Notes: a model not told the origin generated them from the letters alone. A stretch of DNA of 46,946 nt from Leucosporidium creatinivorum (GCA_001600635.1 BCKL01000050.1:1-46946); one strand, 5' to 3'. Shown: positions 1-11,098, numbered from the stretch's first letter. Numbers and translations: made by a program.

Positions 1-1206
1 GCCGCTTCGCTGCCAACGGAAACGCTCGCTCAGATTCTCGCCGCTTCGCTCGAAGGATTGGACGCTTGGAGCAGGGAGAGCCCAAAGATGTGCTTTGCTC
101 GAGTCTGTGTAGCCTGGTACGGTGCCGCTGAGATCGGGCGAGAGCTCGCTGTCAAGGATAACAAGCTCGCCGAACGTCGCGCCAAATTGCTCACGCGGGG
201 CAGCGTCGAGCAGAGGGATAAGGTCCGCTCCCTCACCATCAACATTGAGGAAGACGGTGTCGGACGGGGACAGCGCGTCGCCGAGCTCATTAGGGCTTGT
301 CGTCGAATCGAGACGCTGCAGCTGCTCGGCATCGGACCCAAACTCGGTACATGGGCGAGCGGCCTCGGCAAACCCCTCACTGAAGCGCTCAAGACCCTCG
401 CCAAGATCACCAAATTCGAAATTGACAGCTCGGACCACCTCGTTGTCACAGGGAAGGACCTGTTCAGGTGAGCTCGGCGCTGGAAGCATCGCCTACCACG
501 AGCTGATGTCCTCGCTATCAGTTTCCTCTCCCACTGGCCTCATCTCACCGCTCTCCTCCTTCCTAACGTCTATGTCAGCGATGGCGCCTCGGATCCAGGA
601 CCTGCCCTCGAGGCCGCGACGACCGCCCTCGAAGAACTCCACATACCTCTCCGATGGGCGCACGGCAGCCCAGCGCTTGACGCTCTGCTCAAATCCGGAA
701 AAACGACTTTGCGCCACCTCGACTTCGGTGCGCCCTCGGTGACCGCAGGCGAGCTCGCTCAAGTCCCTGCCCACACCAAATCCTCCCTCACGGCCCTCGC
801 TCCCCAATTGCTGTCGCTCGAAGCTGTATTCTTATTCGGTGTCGGATCGTGGAGTAATCGCCTGGTATACACTCCATCGACCTTCCTCGAATCGACGCTC
901 TCTGCTTTGAGGGATGTCGGGGAGGTATCACTCGGCGACGTTGGATATTCAGTCTCGGCGATTCTCTCTCTCCTCCAACCGCTCCCCAAGCTCCAGGTCC
1001 TCTCAATCGGTTAATCGAAGCTCGGCGCTACTCAAGGACCTTTCAAACAGCTCACTTCGCAGGCAGCAATCGACTTCCTTGACGGCGCCGAAGCGCTCGA
1101 ATACCTCTCCCTTCCTCGCCAACTCGAAGAGATCTGGGCGACGAACGGGCTCAATCGTGTCATAGCTGCTGCTGAAGAGGTCAATGTGCGCTTCGAGCTC
1201 GGATGA
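1..1206 (+). pseudogene. F-box-like/LRR family copy A, 5' cut, late internal stop
   Basis: Two exons, <1-467 and 522-1206, with a 54-nt intron at 468-521. The window starts inside exon 1; by comparison with full paralogues about 72 nt are missing. Exon 1 encodes an F-box-like segment (LPTETLAQIL near the start, then VCVAWYGA) followed by a basic helix. Exon 2 encodes irregular leucine-rich repeats (SHWPHLTALLLP, TLRHLDFG, LQVLSIG). A TAA at 1012-1014 replaces a Gln codon that paralogue A' keeps. After the stop the same frame stays open and homologous for 63 more codons to a TGA at 1204-1206, so the lesion looks recent, or the truncated protein may still be made. F-box proteins usually recruit substrates to SCF ubiquitin ligases; that role is inferred from the fold-like motif only. 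The nearest relative in the window is A' (minus, 38463-39742). Confidence 0.7.
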
Positions 1207-1622
1207 ACGGGAGTCGTGGTCGCTCTTCGTTCTCGAGCTGGGAGAACCGCCGAGACTGACCTCGCTTCTCGCCCACAGCTGGGCAAGATAAGCTGCGAGG
1301 AGCGACGAGAAGCGATGTCTACACTTGATCTCGACGATGCTCTATAGCTTGATACGTTGCCTCCTGTAACAATGCGATTGGGTCCGCTGAAGTCAGCCAG
1401 CTTTTCGGCGAAGAGGCGAAGCGACCTCGGCTGGCCAGTGAGACGTTGTGCAAGACTACAAAGAGATTGTGTGTCGACAGGGCTGCACTTGCTCCTCCTG
1501 TCGAACTACTTGAACCTCTGACTACATGCAACGCTCGACCCTCTTCTTCAGCTCGAGCCCTTTCTGTTTCCTACCGCTCACTCGTCGTCCTCTCTCACCT
1601 CGTCGCGTGCTCAAAGCTCAGC
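1207..1622. other. A-B spacer with conserved family flanks
   Basis: No gene is visible. The first part matches the sequence downstream of A' and holds a copy of the conserved 3' block (CGATGCTCTATAGCTTGATACG near 1334). The second part, about 1440-1622, is the promoter-side block shared with B' (38030-38213) and partly with C (about 41296-41399). Confidence 0.6.
1440..1622 (+). promoter_or_regulatory. Conserved upstream block of family member B
   Basis: This stretch just before the ATG of B is shared with the region upstream of B' and, for its last 100 nt, with the region upstream of C. Shared pieces include ACATGCAACGCTCGACCC and TCAAAGCTCAG directly before ATG. The three copies do not keep one reading frame through it, which argues that it is 5' UTR or promoter rather than coding. 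It is polypyrimidine-rich near the start codon, as is common in fungal leaders. Confidence 0.5.
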
Positions 1623-2896
1623 ATGGAAGCACAGCAAGATCACCAGCCCACCAACTCGACTACAGCCCGGCCTCAGCAGCCTGCAGATGCGCCCGCTGCT
1701 TCCATTCCCACGGAGACGCTCGCTCAAATCCTCGCTGCGTCGCTCGAAGGATTGGACCCGTGGGCCAGGCAGAAGGCGAGGATGCCCTTCGCTGGAGTCT
1801 GTGTAGCCTGGTACGGAGCGGTAGAGGTGGGAAGGGAGCTCGTCGTCAAGGACACCAAGCTCGCCGAACGTCGCGCGACTTCGCTCTTGAGGGGCAGCGC
1901 CGAGCGTAGGGACAGAATCCGCTCGCTCAGCATTAAGGTCGAGTCTGACGGCGCCGGTAGAGGTCAACGGATTGCCAGCCTCGTCAGCGCTTGCCGTCAG
2001 CTCGAGGCCTTTCAGCTGCTCGGCATCGGACCCAAACTCGGTACATGGTCGTGCCACCTCGGCAAGCCTCTCACGCAGGCGCTCAAGGGTCTTAGCCATC
2101 TCAAGAGCTTCGAAATCAACAGCTCGAACCGCCTCACCATCACTGTACCCCAGTTTCATGGGTGCGCTAGGTCTCTCTCTCGTACTCTCGACAGCACTGA
2201 CCCTCTCTTGAACACAGGATGCTCTCTGACTGGCCGCACCTGACCACACTCCTCCTGCCCACGATCTCCACCTACTCCTGGCGCCACAACGACACCTCCG
2301 AACCGCCCCCCACCATCCTCGGCGAGCTTCAGCTCTCTCTCCAAGTCGGACATCCCAATCAGGCTCTCGGATCACTCCTCAAATTGAATGAATCAACACT
2401 TCGCCACCTCGATCTTGGCGAGACCCGCATGACTGCAGGAGATCTCGCCCAAATCGCTCCCGAGGTCAAAGCCTCGCTCGAAACGATAGCACCTCAGCTC
2501 TTGACGCTCAAGGCCGTGCTCGACTTTAGAACGTGGGGAGTCGTTCAGCCCTTCCCATCCTCAGACTTCCTCACTTCTACACTCGCCGCTTTGAGGGACA
2601 TCAAAGAGCTGGCCCCCGGCATCCTCGGCTTCCCCTTTGCGACCATTCTTTCTGTTCTTCAAGCTCTCCTCTACCTCCGCACTCTTTCCATCGGCAACTC
2701 TCAAATCGACTCCCAAACTCTGCAAGCGCCCTTCCAGCAACTCACCTCGCAGGCCGCCATCGACTTCATCAATGGCGCCGTTGCTCTCAAGTCGCTCGCC
2801 CTCCCTCACCAGATGAAGCAGGTCTGGGCCAAGGACGAGCTCAAGCGAGTCAAAGCTGCTGCTAAGAAGCGTGGAGTGGGCTTCGACTTCGTTTGA
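1623..2896 (+). CDS. F-box-like/LRR family protein B
   Basis: Exons 1623-2161 and 2218-2896 encode 405 residues. The ATG at 1623 is chosen because the start MEAQQDHQ is conserved in paralogues B' and C, while the frame upstream of it is not. After a Gln/Thr/Pro-rich leader, residues about 25-65 look like an F-box (LPTETLAQIL-type helix, later VCVAWYGAV). The rest is leucine-rich with repeats of the TLRHLDLG and LRTLSIGNS type. The intron donor is the weak GTGCGC, where B' has GTGAGC. SCF substrate recruitment is the usual role of F-box proteins and is only inferred here; the F-box is divergent and could be missed by a profile search. B is tandem to A and mirrored by B' at 36765-38029. Confidence 0.75.
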
Positions 2897-3314
2897 GCGG
2901 TGAGCCGGCGGTCACTCTGCTTCAGCGATGAGTCGGAGAGCAGACTGAGCTGACCTCGTTGACGCTGCAGCTAAGGAAGAAGCTTCGACAAAGAGTCGAG
3001 GAGAAGCTTGTGATTTGCTTGATGATGTTTTGTAACTCGATACGCCGCTTGCTGTGCACAAATCATGCGCTTCGCCGCTAGCTTTCGGCGAAGAGAGGAA
3101 GCAGGCTCGGCGAAGTCATCTCGAGCTGCCTGCAGGTCAACCGAGGTGGCATACGACCTGCGCGGTCTGCTGTAAAGTCTCTCCCCATGTCAAAGATTTG
3201 CTCCGACTCAGCGCTCGGCTACAAAATCTCTCGCTCGCCCCTCTCCGGCCAGATCGCCCTCCCTCAGCTTGCCCTCCGCTCGTTCGCTTCGTTTCTCAGC
3301 TCGACTCCTACAAG
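2897..3314. other. Gap between B and HEM15
   Basis: The first half continues the inverted duplication, including the conserved 3' block near 3019-3047. The second half, about 3150-3314, is pyrimidine-rich and is probably the HEM15 promoter and leader. No other gene is seen. Confidence 0.5.
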
Positions 3315-5345
3315 ATGATGCCCTCTTCCGTCTCTCGCATTGCCAAGCGCACTCTTGCTACAGCAGCCAAGACCAAGCCGTGAGCTCACTACTCCCTTAC
3401 AGCTGGATGACGAGGTGGAAAGCAGACCAACCCGAGCTAACGCATCTCTCTGTCGCTTCTGCAGGCCAACAGGTGCGCTTTGTGACCTTCGATCCACTAC
3501 AGAAGCTTCTACTGACCTTCCTCTGCTCCCTCGCCTTCTTTCTGTACCTTCTTCACGTTCCTTCACGTCGATCCACAACCTCGCCTCACTCGCAATCGTC
3601 GAATGCGCTGGATGGAGAGCAGCCATCGTGATGATGAACATGGGAGGACCTAGTACCGTGAGTCATAGTTCTATACGTGCTGGCATGATGACTGGAGATG
3701 AGGTGCAGGAAGCTCAGCAGGGCGAGAGCAGGAAGGAAGGGACGCCGAGCAGAGTGGGAGCGTGGCTCGCGGCAGGTGTTTCGTCGTGCGGGCAAAGGGG
3801 ATGCTTGATGGGCCGGTACTGCCCAGCAGAATCGGCTCGCGAGCTAGTCCTGCTCGTGATGCGTCGAAGCTCTCATTGCTGCCATTCGCTGCTGCTGGAG
3901 GGCATAGAGGCGGCTACAGGGCTACCGACAGGTCGTAGGCAAGGAATAGAGAATCGCTGTATAGCCCTGTGTTCGCCTGACGCATCGTACGCGACGAGCG
4001 CGAGGTCATCCGTTTCGTTCGGCGAGGGCTGTCAGGCTGGACGGCGACGACGGCCTTCGCTTACGTCCATATACCATCAATCAAGACGTCTTACTGAGTC
4101 TCCCTCTCATGCTACAGGTTCCCGAGACGCACGACTTCCTCTCGCGCCTGTTTCACGACGGCGACCTCATCCCCCTCCCCTTCCAAAACTACCTCGCTCC
4201 CCTCATCGCCAAGCGTCGCACCCCCAAAATCGAAGAGCAATACGCTGCCATCGGAGGAGGCTCGCCCATCCTCAAGTGGACCCGCACCCAAGGCGAGGGC
4301 ATGGTCCAACTTCTGGACGAGCTGAGCCCCGAGACGGCGCCGCACAAGGCCTACGTCGCCTTCCGCTACGCCAAGCCATTGACGGAGGACTGCTTGGAGG
4401 AGATGAGGAGGGATGGAGTGGAGAGGGCCGTCGCTTTCACGCAGTACCCTCAGTACTCGTGCTCGACGACGGGCAGCAGTCTGAATGAGATGTGGAGGCA
4501 GATTGCTGGACCTGATGCGAAGAAGGCGGAGAAGGGAAAGGAAGGAGAGAAGGAGATCCAGTGGAGTGTCATCGACAGGTGGGGAGTGCACGAGGGATTC
4601 GTCGACGTGAGTTTCGGGCTTCATCCTCTCATCGCCTCCGCTGCTCTCAGCGGAACTGGTGACTTGATCGCTGACTCATTAAACTACACCACTATAGGCC
4701 GTCGCCCGCAACATCGAAGCCTCGCTCCTCGAGTACCCAGCACACCTCCGCTCCTCGGTCGTTCTCCTCTTCTCGGCCCACTCGCTCCCCATGTCGGTTG
4801 TCAACCGTGGCGACCCTTACCCCGCCGAAGTAGGAGCTACTGTCTCCGCCATCATGGCTCGGCTGGGCAACGTCAATCCCTATCGCCTCGTTTGGCAGAG
4901 CCAGGTTGGACCGAGCGCGTGGTTGGGACCGCAGACGATTGATGCGATCAAGGGGTTGGGCAAGAGGCATAATGAGATGCTGCTCGTGCCCGTCGCATTC
5001 ACCAGCGATCACATCGAGACGCTGTTTGAGCTGGATTTGGAGTACTTGGAGGAGGCCAAGGAAGTGAGTTCGGCGAAGTCGCTCGTCGGCTTTCGGAGGA
5101 CGGCTCGCTGATCCTGCTTCGCACACTCTCTCAAACAGATGGGACTCACCGGCGTCAAGCGCTGCGCCTCACTCAACGACTCGCCCTACTTCATCCGCGC
5201 CATCGCCGACATTGCCGCCTCCCACCTCAAGAAGTCGCCCGTGCAGGCCACCTCGGCGCAGATGAGCCTGCGGTGCCCAGGGTGCACCAATGAGAAGTGT
5301 GGCGAGCAGAAGGAGTACTTTGCTGGGTTCCAGGGTCAGGTATAG
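3315..5345 (+). CDS. HEM15: Ferrochelatase, mitochondrial
   Basis: Six exons: 3315-3379, 3465-3472 (an 8-nt micro-exon), 3623-3657, 4118-4606, 4698-5063, 5139-5345; 389 residues, close to the yeast enzyme. It inserts Fe2+ into protoporphyrin IX, the last step of haem synthesis, at the mitochondrial inner membrane. The first about 20 residues are Ser/Arg/Lys/Ala-rich, like a matrix targeting signal. [10 protein letters not shown] opens the catalytic fold. The catalytic His is about H227 ([18 protein letters not shown]) and the conserved Glu about E306 ([13 protein letters not shown]). Four cysteines match the human [2Fe-2S] ligands: C151 in [14 protein letters not shown], and C367-x2-C370-x4-C375 near the C-terminus. 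Intron 3 is unusually long at 460 nt. Identification is firm; the micro-exon model is inferred from phase and from restoring [13 protein letters not shown]. Confidence 0.93.
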
Positions 5346-5601
5346 CGAGGGAGCTTAGCGAGATGAAGAGAGGAGAGGAGAGGAGACCGAGCGTCGAGGG
5401 AAGGGGAAAAGAGGGCTAATGCCATGCACCTCATTCGCTTGTACTCGTCCTACAGAGTCGTTTGAAGTGAATGTGACTCGACTACAGCGAAATGGCACCC
5501 CTCGTCAAAAGGTCGTCAGCCCAATTGACTGGCCCGCTCGCTCGTGGCTCTCGCTCCCGCCCTTCTCTCGTCTGCTCTTCGCTCTACTCGACTACAACAA
5601 T

Positions 5602-7306
5602 ATGACGACCCCTTCTGGCAAGATTATTCCTCCTCGGCAGCGCAAGATTGCCCTCCTTGGATCTCGTTCAGTCGGTGAGCTACGGATCTCTCTCCCACGA
5701 ACCGCGCACACGCAGAGAGCGGGGGAGAGTCACTTATCGGGCGGGCGGAGGAGCTGTAGGAGAACACGGGGAGTCGGAGAGGGTTCACAAAGTGGAGAAG
5801 CACCTGCCGTGCTGCTCTACAGCAGCGCGGACGAGGTGGAAGGAGCAGCTTGAGGCAGCGTACAAGAGTGGGCTGAGGGGCTCGAGGCGCTTCCCGAGTG
5901 GGAGGGAATAGTATGAGCGTGGAGCGGAGCAGGAGTATACTAGGCTACAGAGCTGCTCTGCTGCCGAACCGCTCTCGCCGCTATAGTCTCTGCAGAGCGG
6001 GCAGACAGGCTCAGCGATCAGACGGAGGAATTGAATCGGCGGAGGGGAGCTCGGGGCAAAGGACTGGATCTACAAGGCTACAGAAGTATCATGCTATAGC
6101 TCGCTGACCTTTGCCGCTCTCCCTCCACACCCCTCCATGTGCCCTACCTCGCCCTTGCCGCGTTGTCCGCTCCCGCTCTCCGCTCTCCATCCACTTCCGC
6201 CCCTCGGAATCGCCTACAGGCAAATCCTCCCTCACCGTCCAATTCGTCGACTCGCATTTCGTCGATTCCTACTACCCTACCATCGAGAACACGTTCCAAA
6301 AGGTCGTCAAGTACAAGGGCCAGGACTTCCACCTCGACATCATCGATACCGCTGGTCAGGTGGGTCTCCCTCAATCTTCCAGCCTCACTGTCTATGTTCT
6401 GACCCACTCACACCACAGGACGAATTCTCGATCCTCTCCTCGCGCCATGCCGTCGGTCTGCACGGCTGGGTGCTCGTCTACTCCGTCTCATCAAGGTCCT
6501 CCTTCGACATGTGCACCATCATCAGGGAGAAGATTCTCAATTACACGGGCAGGGAGAGCGTACCCATGGTCCTCGTAGGCAACAAGAGCGATTTGGCTGT
6601 CCAGAGGTGAGTTCTCGGCGCCGAGCTCGAGGGGAGGTGGGCGGGTTGGGCTCGGAAGCGTGAGCGCCGAACGAGCAGTGAAGGGATGAACTGGGCGGCG
6701 GGAGGAGTCGGGGAGGCGAGACGCACCTCTGCGCTGCCGTCGAGAGCTGTCGGTGATGGCTCTCGGCGCGGAGCTCGGTCTCGTGCTTGTTCCACTCCTC
6801 TCCGACTCTCGTTCTCTCTTTGGCATCACTTCGACTGGCTCGCGACACTCTGAGCGCACCGAGACTTCTCTCCAATGCTTGCGCTGCCGCTGTGGGTCGT
6901 CGGACGACCTTCAGCGCTGCGCTACCGGATAAAGCTGGGTCTCTACCGGTCTTCGTGACACTCAGAACCAGTTTGAAGCAATACGGGCCGACCTCTCTAT
7001 ATGCCTTAAGCGGCTCTGGCGACGCGCTGGGTCTAAGCGCAGATTCGCCCCGAGCCCTCCTGACCTCACCAGCCCAACCCGACTCTCGCTCAACTCGCTA
7101 AATCTCGTCTCTCCCATCACAGGCAAGTCACTCGAGAGGAAGGAGCCGCTCTCGCCGCCTCGTGGGGCATGACCACTTTCGTCGAGTCGTCAGCTCGACA
7201 CAACGAGAACGTCTCGCGCATCTTCGAGGCCGTCGTCGCGCAGATTGAGAAGGATATGAACCCCGAGCCCGAGGCGCCGGCCAAGGGTGGATGTGTGGTG
7301 GCTTAG
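5602..7306 (+). CDS. RHB1: Rheb-type small GTPase
   Basis: Four exons: 5602-5674, 6220-6359, 6419-6606, 7123-7306; 194 residues. Rheb in its GTP form activates TORC1 and couples nutrients to growth at endomembranes. G1 is GSRSVGKSS, with the Arg typical of Rheb where Ras has Gly12. The switch I region is DSYYPTIENTF, switch II starts at DTAGQDEFSI, G4 is GNKSDL and G5 is ESSA. The protein ends in a CAAX box (C191-V-V-A), predicting farnesylation. The effector region and the SYPTIENTF-like switch I separate it from Ras proper. Introns 1 (545 nt) and 3 (516 nt) are far longer than the norm of this window. It lies 256 nt after HEM15 on the same strand. Confidence 0.93.
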
Positions 7307-7609
7307 GGTGAGGCTGAGTGTGGCTGAAGGAAGGAAGGAAGATGGTGTTGGGCGACGGTCTCGATGAGGAAGGAGGGAGCGCCGAGGCCGAGGATTGGGA
7401 GAAGGAGAGGGGCAAGTCCCCGTGTGTTAATCAGTGTGACTATAGACTCCCGTGACTTCCACAGTGTACTTGTGCAACGACTGCCATCTCGTTTAATCTC
7501 AACGTCACCCGGCACTTCGCCGAACTTGACTCGGCGAACTCGAGACTTGCTTCTCTCGCTTCTTCCAGATCTTGCTCTCGCTTCTTCATCTCATCTCCGG
7601 CGTCGAAGG
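7307..7609. other. Gap between Rheb gene and GNAT gene
   Basis: Downstream of the Rheb stop the sequence is purine-rich, then becomes pyrimidine-rich towards the GNAT ATG. It presumably holds the Rheb 3' end and the GNAT promoter. No other gene is seen. Confidence 0.4.
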
Positions 7610-8950
7610 ATGGCGGCGTTACCACCTCTCTACCGCATCGACGACTCGCCTGCAGCAACTGAGCGCCATCTCCCTCTCATCACTCGCACGCTGCTCGAGG
7701 ATGAGCGGATCGGCTGGGGCAAGGAACGGACAGCAGAGGTGATTACCCGACAGGTGCAGAAGAGCTTCCGCTGTGTCTGCATCGTCAAGGATGCTGCAGA
7801 AGGGCAGGAACTCGCTGGATGGGCGCGAGTGATATCGGACGGCGAAGGGTGAACTCGCTACAGCGGTACAGCGACTCGGGGCGCCAGTTGACCAGCTTAA
7901 ATCTCTACAGATTCGCCTATCTGTGCGATGTCTTCATTGTACGTGACCTACAGAGCTCAGCGCTGCTCATCGTCGGTCGCGTTCTGACCTCTCGTCGGCT
8001 GTAGCTCCCCGAGCACCTCAGGCGAGGACTGGCGACGGCTCTCATACAAGAAGCAATCGAGAACACTGGCGGACCAGGGAAGAGCAGTTACTTCAAATGG
8101 GCTCTGTTCACTTCAGTGAGCCCTCCACCTTCGCCGACGGCTCATCCTCCGACTTGCTGACCTTCCTGCGTCCGAGTAGAGCAGCCACGAGCTGTACCGA
8201 AAAGCGGTCAACTTTATCGACACTCGACCACTCGGCTGGGCGATGACTCGCTCGCCTAGATCTCGGCCTCCTCCCTTCAAGGCGCTCTCCCCCGACACTC
8301 CCCTACCACCTGGGTACCGGCTCAACTCTTCGCGGGAGGCAAAGGAGCTTCACACTGGAGCCATCGCCGACGCTCTACTGCATACCCCCGGTATTTATTG
8401 GGGCAAGCAGCGGTCGAAGGAGATGATCAGGCGGCAGATTGAGCGATGTGAGGGAGTGATGGTGCTGAAGCAGAGTGAAGAGGGCGACAAGGAAGAAATG
8501 GTTGCATGGGCAAGAGTGGTGACCGATGGCGAAGCGTGAGTGCTGCTCTCATGGTTGAGGAAGAGCGTGAGCTGACCTCGGCGATCCTCTCGCAGCTTCG
8601 GCTACCTCTGCGACGTCTTTGTGGTGCGTTCAGCTCGCTTTGTCAGCTATTGTAGATCTGTAGCTGACTGGTCCTCTCAACAGCTACCCGCTCATGGCAA
8701 GCTTGGGCTTTCCAAAGCTCTCATCCGAGAGGCCGTTGAGAATATCGGCGGGCCCGGCAATTCCTCAAACTGGAACTGGTGGCTTTGGACGTCTGTACGA
8801 CCCTTGAAGTTCTTCATACTTCCTTCAAACAATACTGACCTTCTTGCTCCTCTCCAGGACGCTCATTCGCTCTACCGGAGTGTCGTCGGCTTTGAGCAGC
8901 CACCAGCGGAGGGCGCACGGGAGATGGAGAGGTTCTTGCCGAACGCATAG
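7610..8950 (+). CDS. Tandem double-GNAT N-acetyltransferase
   Basis: Seven exons: 7610-7848, 7911-7938, 8005-8115, 8180-8535, 8596-8623, 8684-8794, 8858-8950; 321 residues. Each half reads as one small GNAT domain: a ...GWGKERT/YWGKQRS... helix, GWARVISDGE or AWARVVTDGE, Y-L-CDVF, then the acetyl-CoA loop helix (RRGLATALIQEA in half 1; the looser KLGLSKALIREA in half 2), and a C-terminal HELYRKAV or HSLYRSVVGF motif. Both halves contain a 28-nt exon followed by a 111-nt exon in the same phase, so the gene arose by internal duplication. No stop separates the halves, so I model one protein; a second start at 8243 could instead serve a separate gene. GNATs move acetyl from acetyl-CoA to amines; the substrate is unknown. 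Confidence 0.75.
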
Positions 8951-9266
8951 ACGTAGCCGTTTGCAGTAGAGTGGAGTCAGGTCTACCCTTAAGGCCTCAG
9001 AGCGACGATTCGGACTCACCGGACGGGCCTGACGAGAGCGCCGAGCCGAGCTCCGAGTTCAGCTCTGACGCTCTACAGAGAGCTCAAGGTCACCTGGAGT
9101 GAATACAGATCTAAAGAGAAGATCTCCAGCCAATTCTGTACTTTACCAAGAGAGGAGGCGTCCGGCTAAGTAACGCGGAGCGCCCATCGAGATCGCTTCG
9201 CCTCCGACCACGTCCTCGTATCCCGTGCACGACTCAACAAGCACCGACGAATCGACCACAGCACAC
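8951..9266. other. Gap between GNAT and phosphatase genes
   Basis: Non-coding as far as can be seen. The last 42 nt before 9267 are in frame with the phosphatase gene and contain an alternative ATG at 9225, which would add 14 residues. Confidence 0.4.
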
Positions 9267-11098
9267 ATGTCCTACGAAGGCCAAGCACACCACCCTCACG
9301 TTCGAGGTGGCCCACCCAACGCTGATCGCATCTCGCTAGGCGAGGAGCATGTCCCAGCAGGATTGCAGCTCATCCAGGCGCAATGGTTCGTACGCCATGG
9401 CGAGCGGTCGCGTACGTATCTCGAGCTCCTACAGACTCGAAGCAGCAGCTGTAGCACTCGCTAATCTCTTGCTCGCTCTCCCTCTCAGCCGTGCGCAAGC
9501 GCCTCTCTGGCTTTGCCGACATCCCTCACGTCTTCCCGCTCTGCGCTGTAGGACGGAACTTCCAGAACGCCGTTCTCCAATTTGGCGACCTCCCCTCCGC
9601 CGAAGGAGCAGTTGCTGGCCATGGGGCACCTCCGCTCCCTCGCTCGTTTCGCGGAGCAACGGATGATGGTGCCAGCTTCCAGTCGGAGGCCACCGAGGAC
9701 TCGAGGGAGAGCGAAGGATGGAAGGGAGATGGCGGGAGGATTGTCAAGAACGGGCTGATGAAGGTCAGGCGGCTGATGGAGGATCAAGGAGAGGGGAATC
9801 AGGCCATTCGAGGTGGATTGGCGGACTGGTGAGTTACATCGTTCGACGAGGAAAGCGTGGAGCTTCAACTGACCTGTGTTCCTCCCAGCTACTGGGGCGA
9901 GCTTACGGACCTCGGACGAGAGTCGACTCTGTCCCTCGGCGCTCGGTTGAGGGCGCTCTACGTAGACCAGCTCAAGTTCCTCCCCACCAATCTCGCCGAC
10001 CTACCCACCGAAGAAAGTCTCGTCAACTTCAGGTCGACAGGCATGCCTAGGACGATCGAGAGTCTGCATCAAGTCGTCGAAGGCCTCTTCCCCGAGGCGA
10101 CGAGGGAGGGTCCCGTCGAGTACACCGTCAGGAATGCGACGGATGAGAGGTGAGTTCTGCAGTCTTTTCCTACTCGAATGACGCTAACGCACGCTGCTCC
10201 CTGCAGTCTCTACCCCAACTCGCTTTGCACGTAAGGCATCTCCTCCTCCTCCCGGCCCTTCTCTTCCGAGCTCCCACTGACCGTCTCCCCCTACAGACGG
10301 ATGCGAATGCTCGACCAAGCATCAGCAGCAGCAGCGGCGAAACGCTACAATCCTACTCTCGAGGCGCTGGATCCGCTGATTCAGAATTACACCGGAATGT
10401 GAGCTCGGCGTCCATCTACGCTTCGACCTCATCGCAGCTCGAGCGCTGACCCTCCTACTCGCAATCGCAGCCCACTCCGGATAGATTCCAAGCCTCGCGC
10501 CAACGGCATCCTCGACACCATCTACGTCTCTCGCGCGCACGGGATTCGAACGCCCAAGGAGTTCGAGGACCCAGCCGTGCTCAAGGTTCTCGAGCAAGCC
10601 GTCGTCCACGAATGGTTCGACGCCTACGCCAACACCGAGTTCAGGAAGCTCGCCATGGGACGCCTGCTCGGCGATCTTCGAGCATCCCTTGAGCGCAAGG
10701 TGGCCGACCCGACCGAGCGGACAGAGAAGATGCGCCTCGCCGTCTACGCTTGCCACGACACTTCGCTCGGAGGGATCCTCAACTCCCTCGACGTCTTTGA
10801 TGGCCGCTGGCCGCCATTCACCTCTCACATTTCGTTTGAGCTCTTCCGCACGGCTTCGACCCCCTCCTTCCTCTCCTCCTTCCTCCCCTCTTTCCTTCGC
10901 CCTTCCTCCCAGCACTACGTGCGTATGCGCTACAACGCTCAGCCACTCTTCATCCCTGCCTGTCAGCCGGAAGGCTCTCATCTTCCGGGCTCGAAGGGAG
11001 AGGTCTGCACGATGGAGGCGTTCTTAAAGGCGGTGGAGAAGGTGCAGTTGACGGCGAAGGAATGGGAGAAGGGTTGCGCTATTGTTGTTGGGGCTTAG
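9267..11098 (+). CDS. Histidine acid phosphatase family protein
   Basis: Six exons: 9267-9411, 9489-9828, 9889-10149, 10207-10230, 10297-10398, 10471-11098; 499 residues (513 if translation starts at 9225). The hallmark RHGER (about R43-H44-G45-E46-R47) carries the nucleophilic His, and HD (about H386-D387 in ACHDTSLGG) supplies the proton donor. YWGELTDLGRE after exon 2 is the conserved G-x-L-T-x-x-G element. There is no N-terminal signal peptide, which points away from secreted phytase-like members and towards the intracellular clade that includes mammalian lysophosphatidic acid phosphatase ACP6; the true substrate is unknown. Exon 4 is only 24 nt. A low-complexity insert (SSFLSSFLPSFL) lies near residue 425. 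The family is firm, the specificity is not. Confidence 0.85.

Larger units (their letters stand above)
1..3106 (+). repeat. Left arm of a large diverged inverted duplication (A-spacer-B)
   Basis: Read forward, this arm contains gene A, its 3' flank, the A-B spacer, gene B and about 200 nt downstream of B. The reverse complement of 36548-39742 has the same parts in the same order, with recognisable similarity even in the non-coding spacer (for example GTGTGTCGACAG at 1469 and its partner near 38186) and in the block after B (GTAACTCGATACG near 3032 and its mirror near 36620). Identity is highest in A exon 1 and lower elsewhere, judged by eye. The left limit lies outside the window. Confidence 0.75.

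Noticed and set aside
1446-1622. N-terminal extension of B from 1446
   Set aside because: That position is ATG-like in frame, but B' and C do not keep the same frame through this block, while all share the MEA start.
8243-8950. Second GNAT domain as a separate gene starting at 8243
   Set aside because: There is no stop codon or 3' end for the first domain before 8243, and the exon phases join cleanly, so one fused gene is simpler. Kept as an alternative only.
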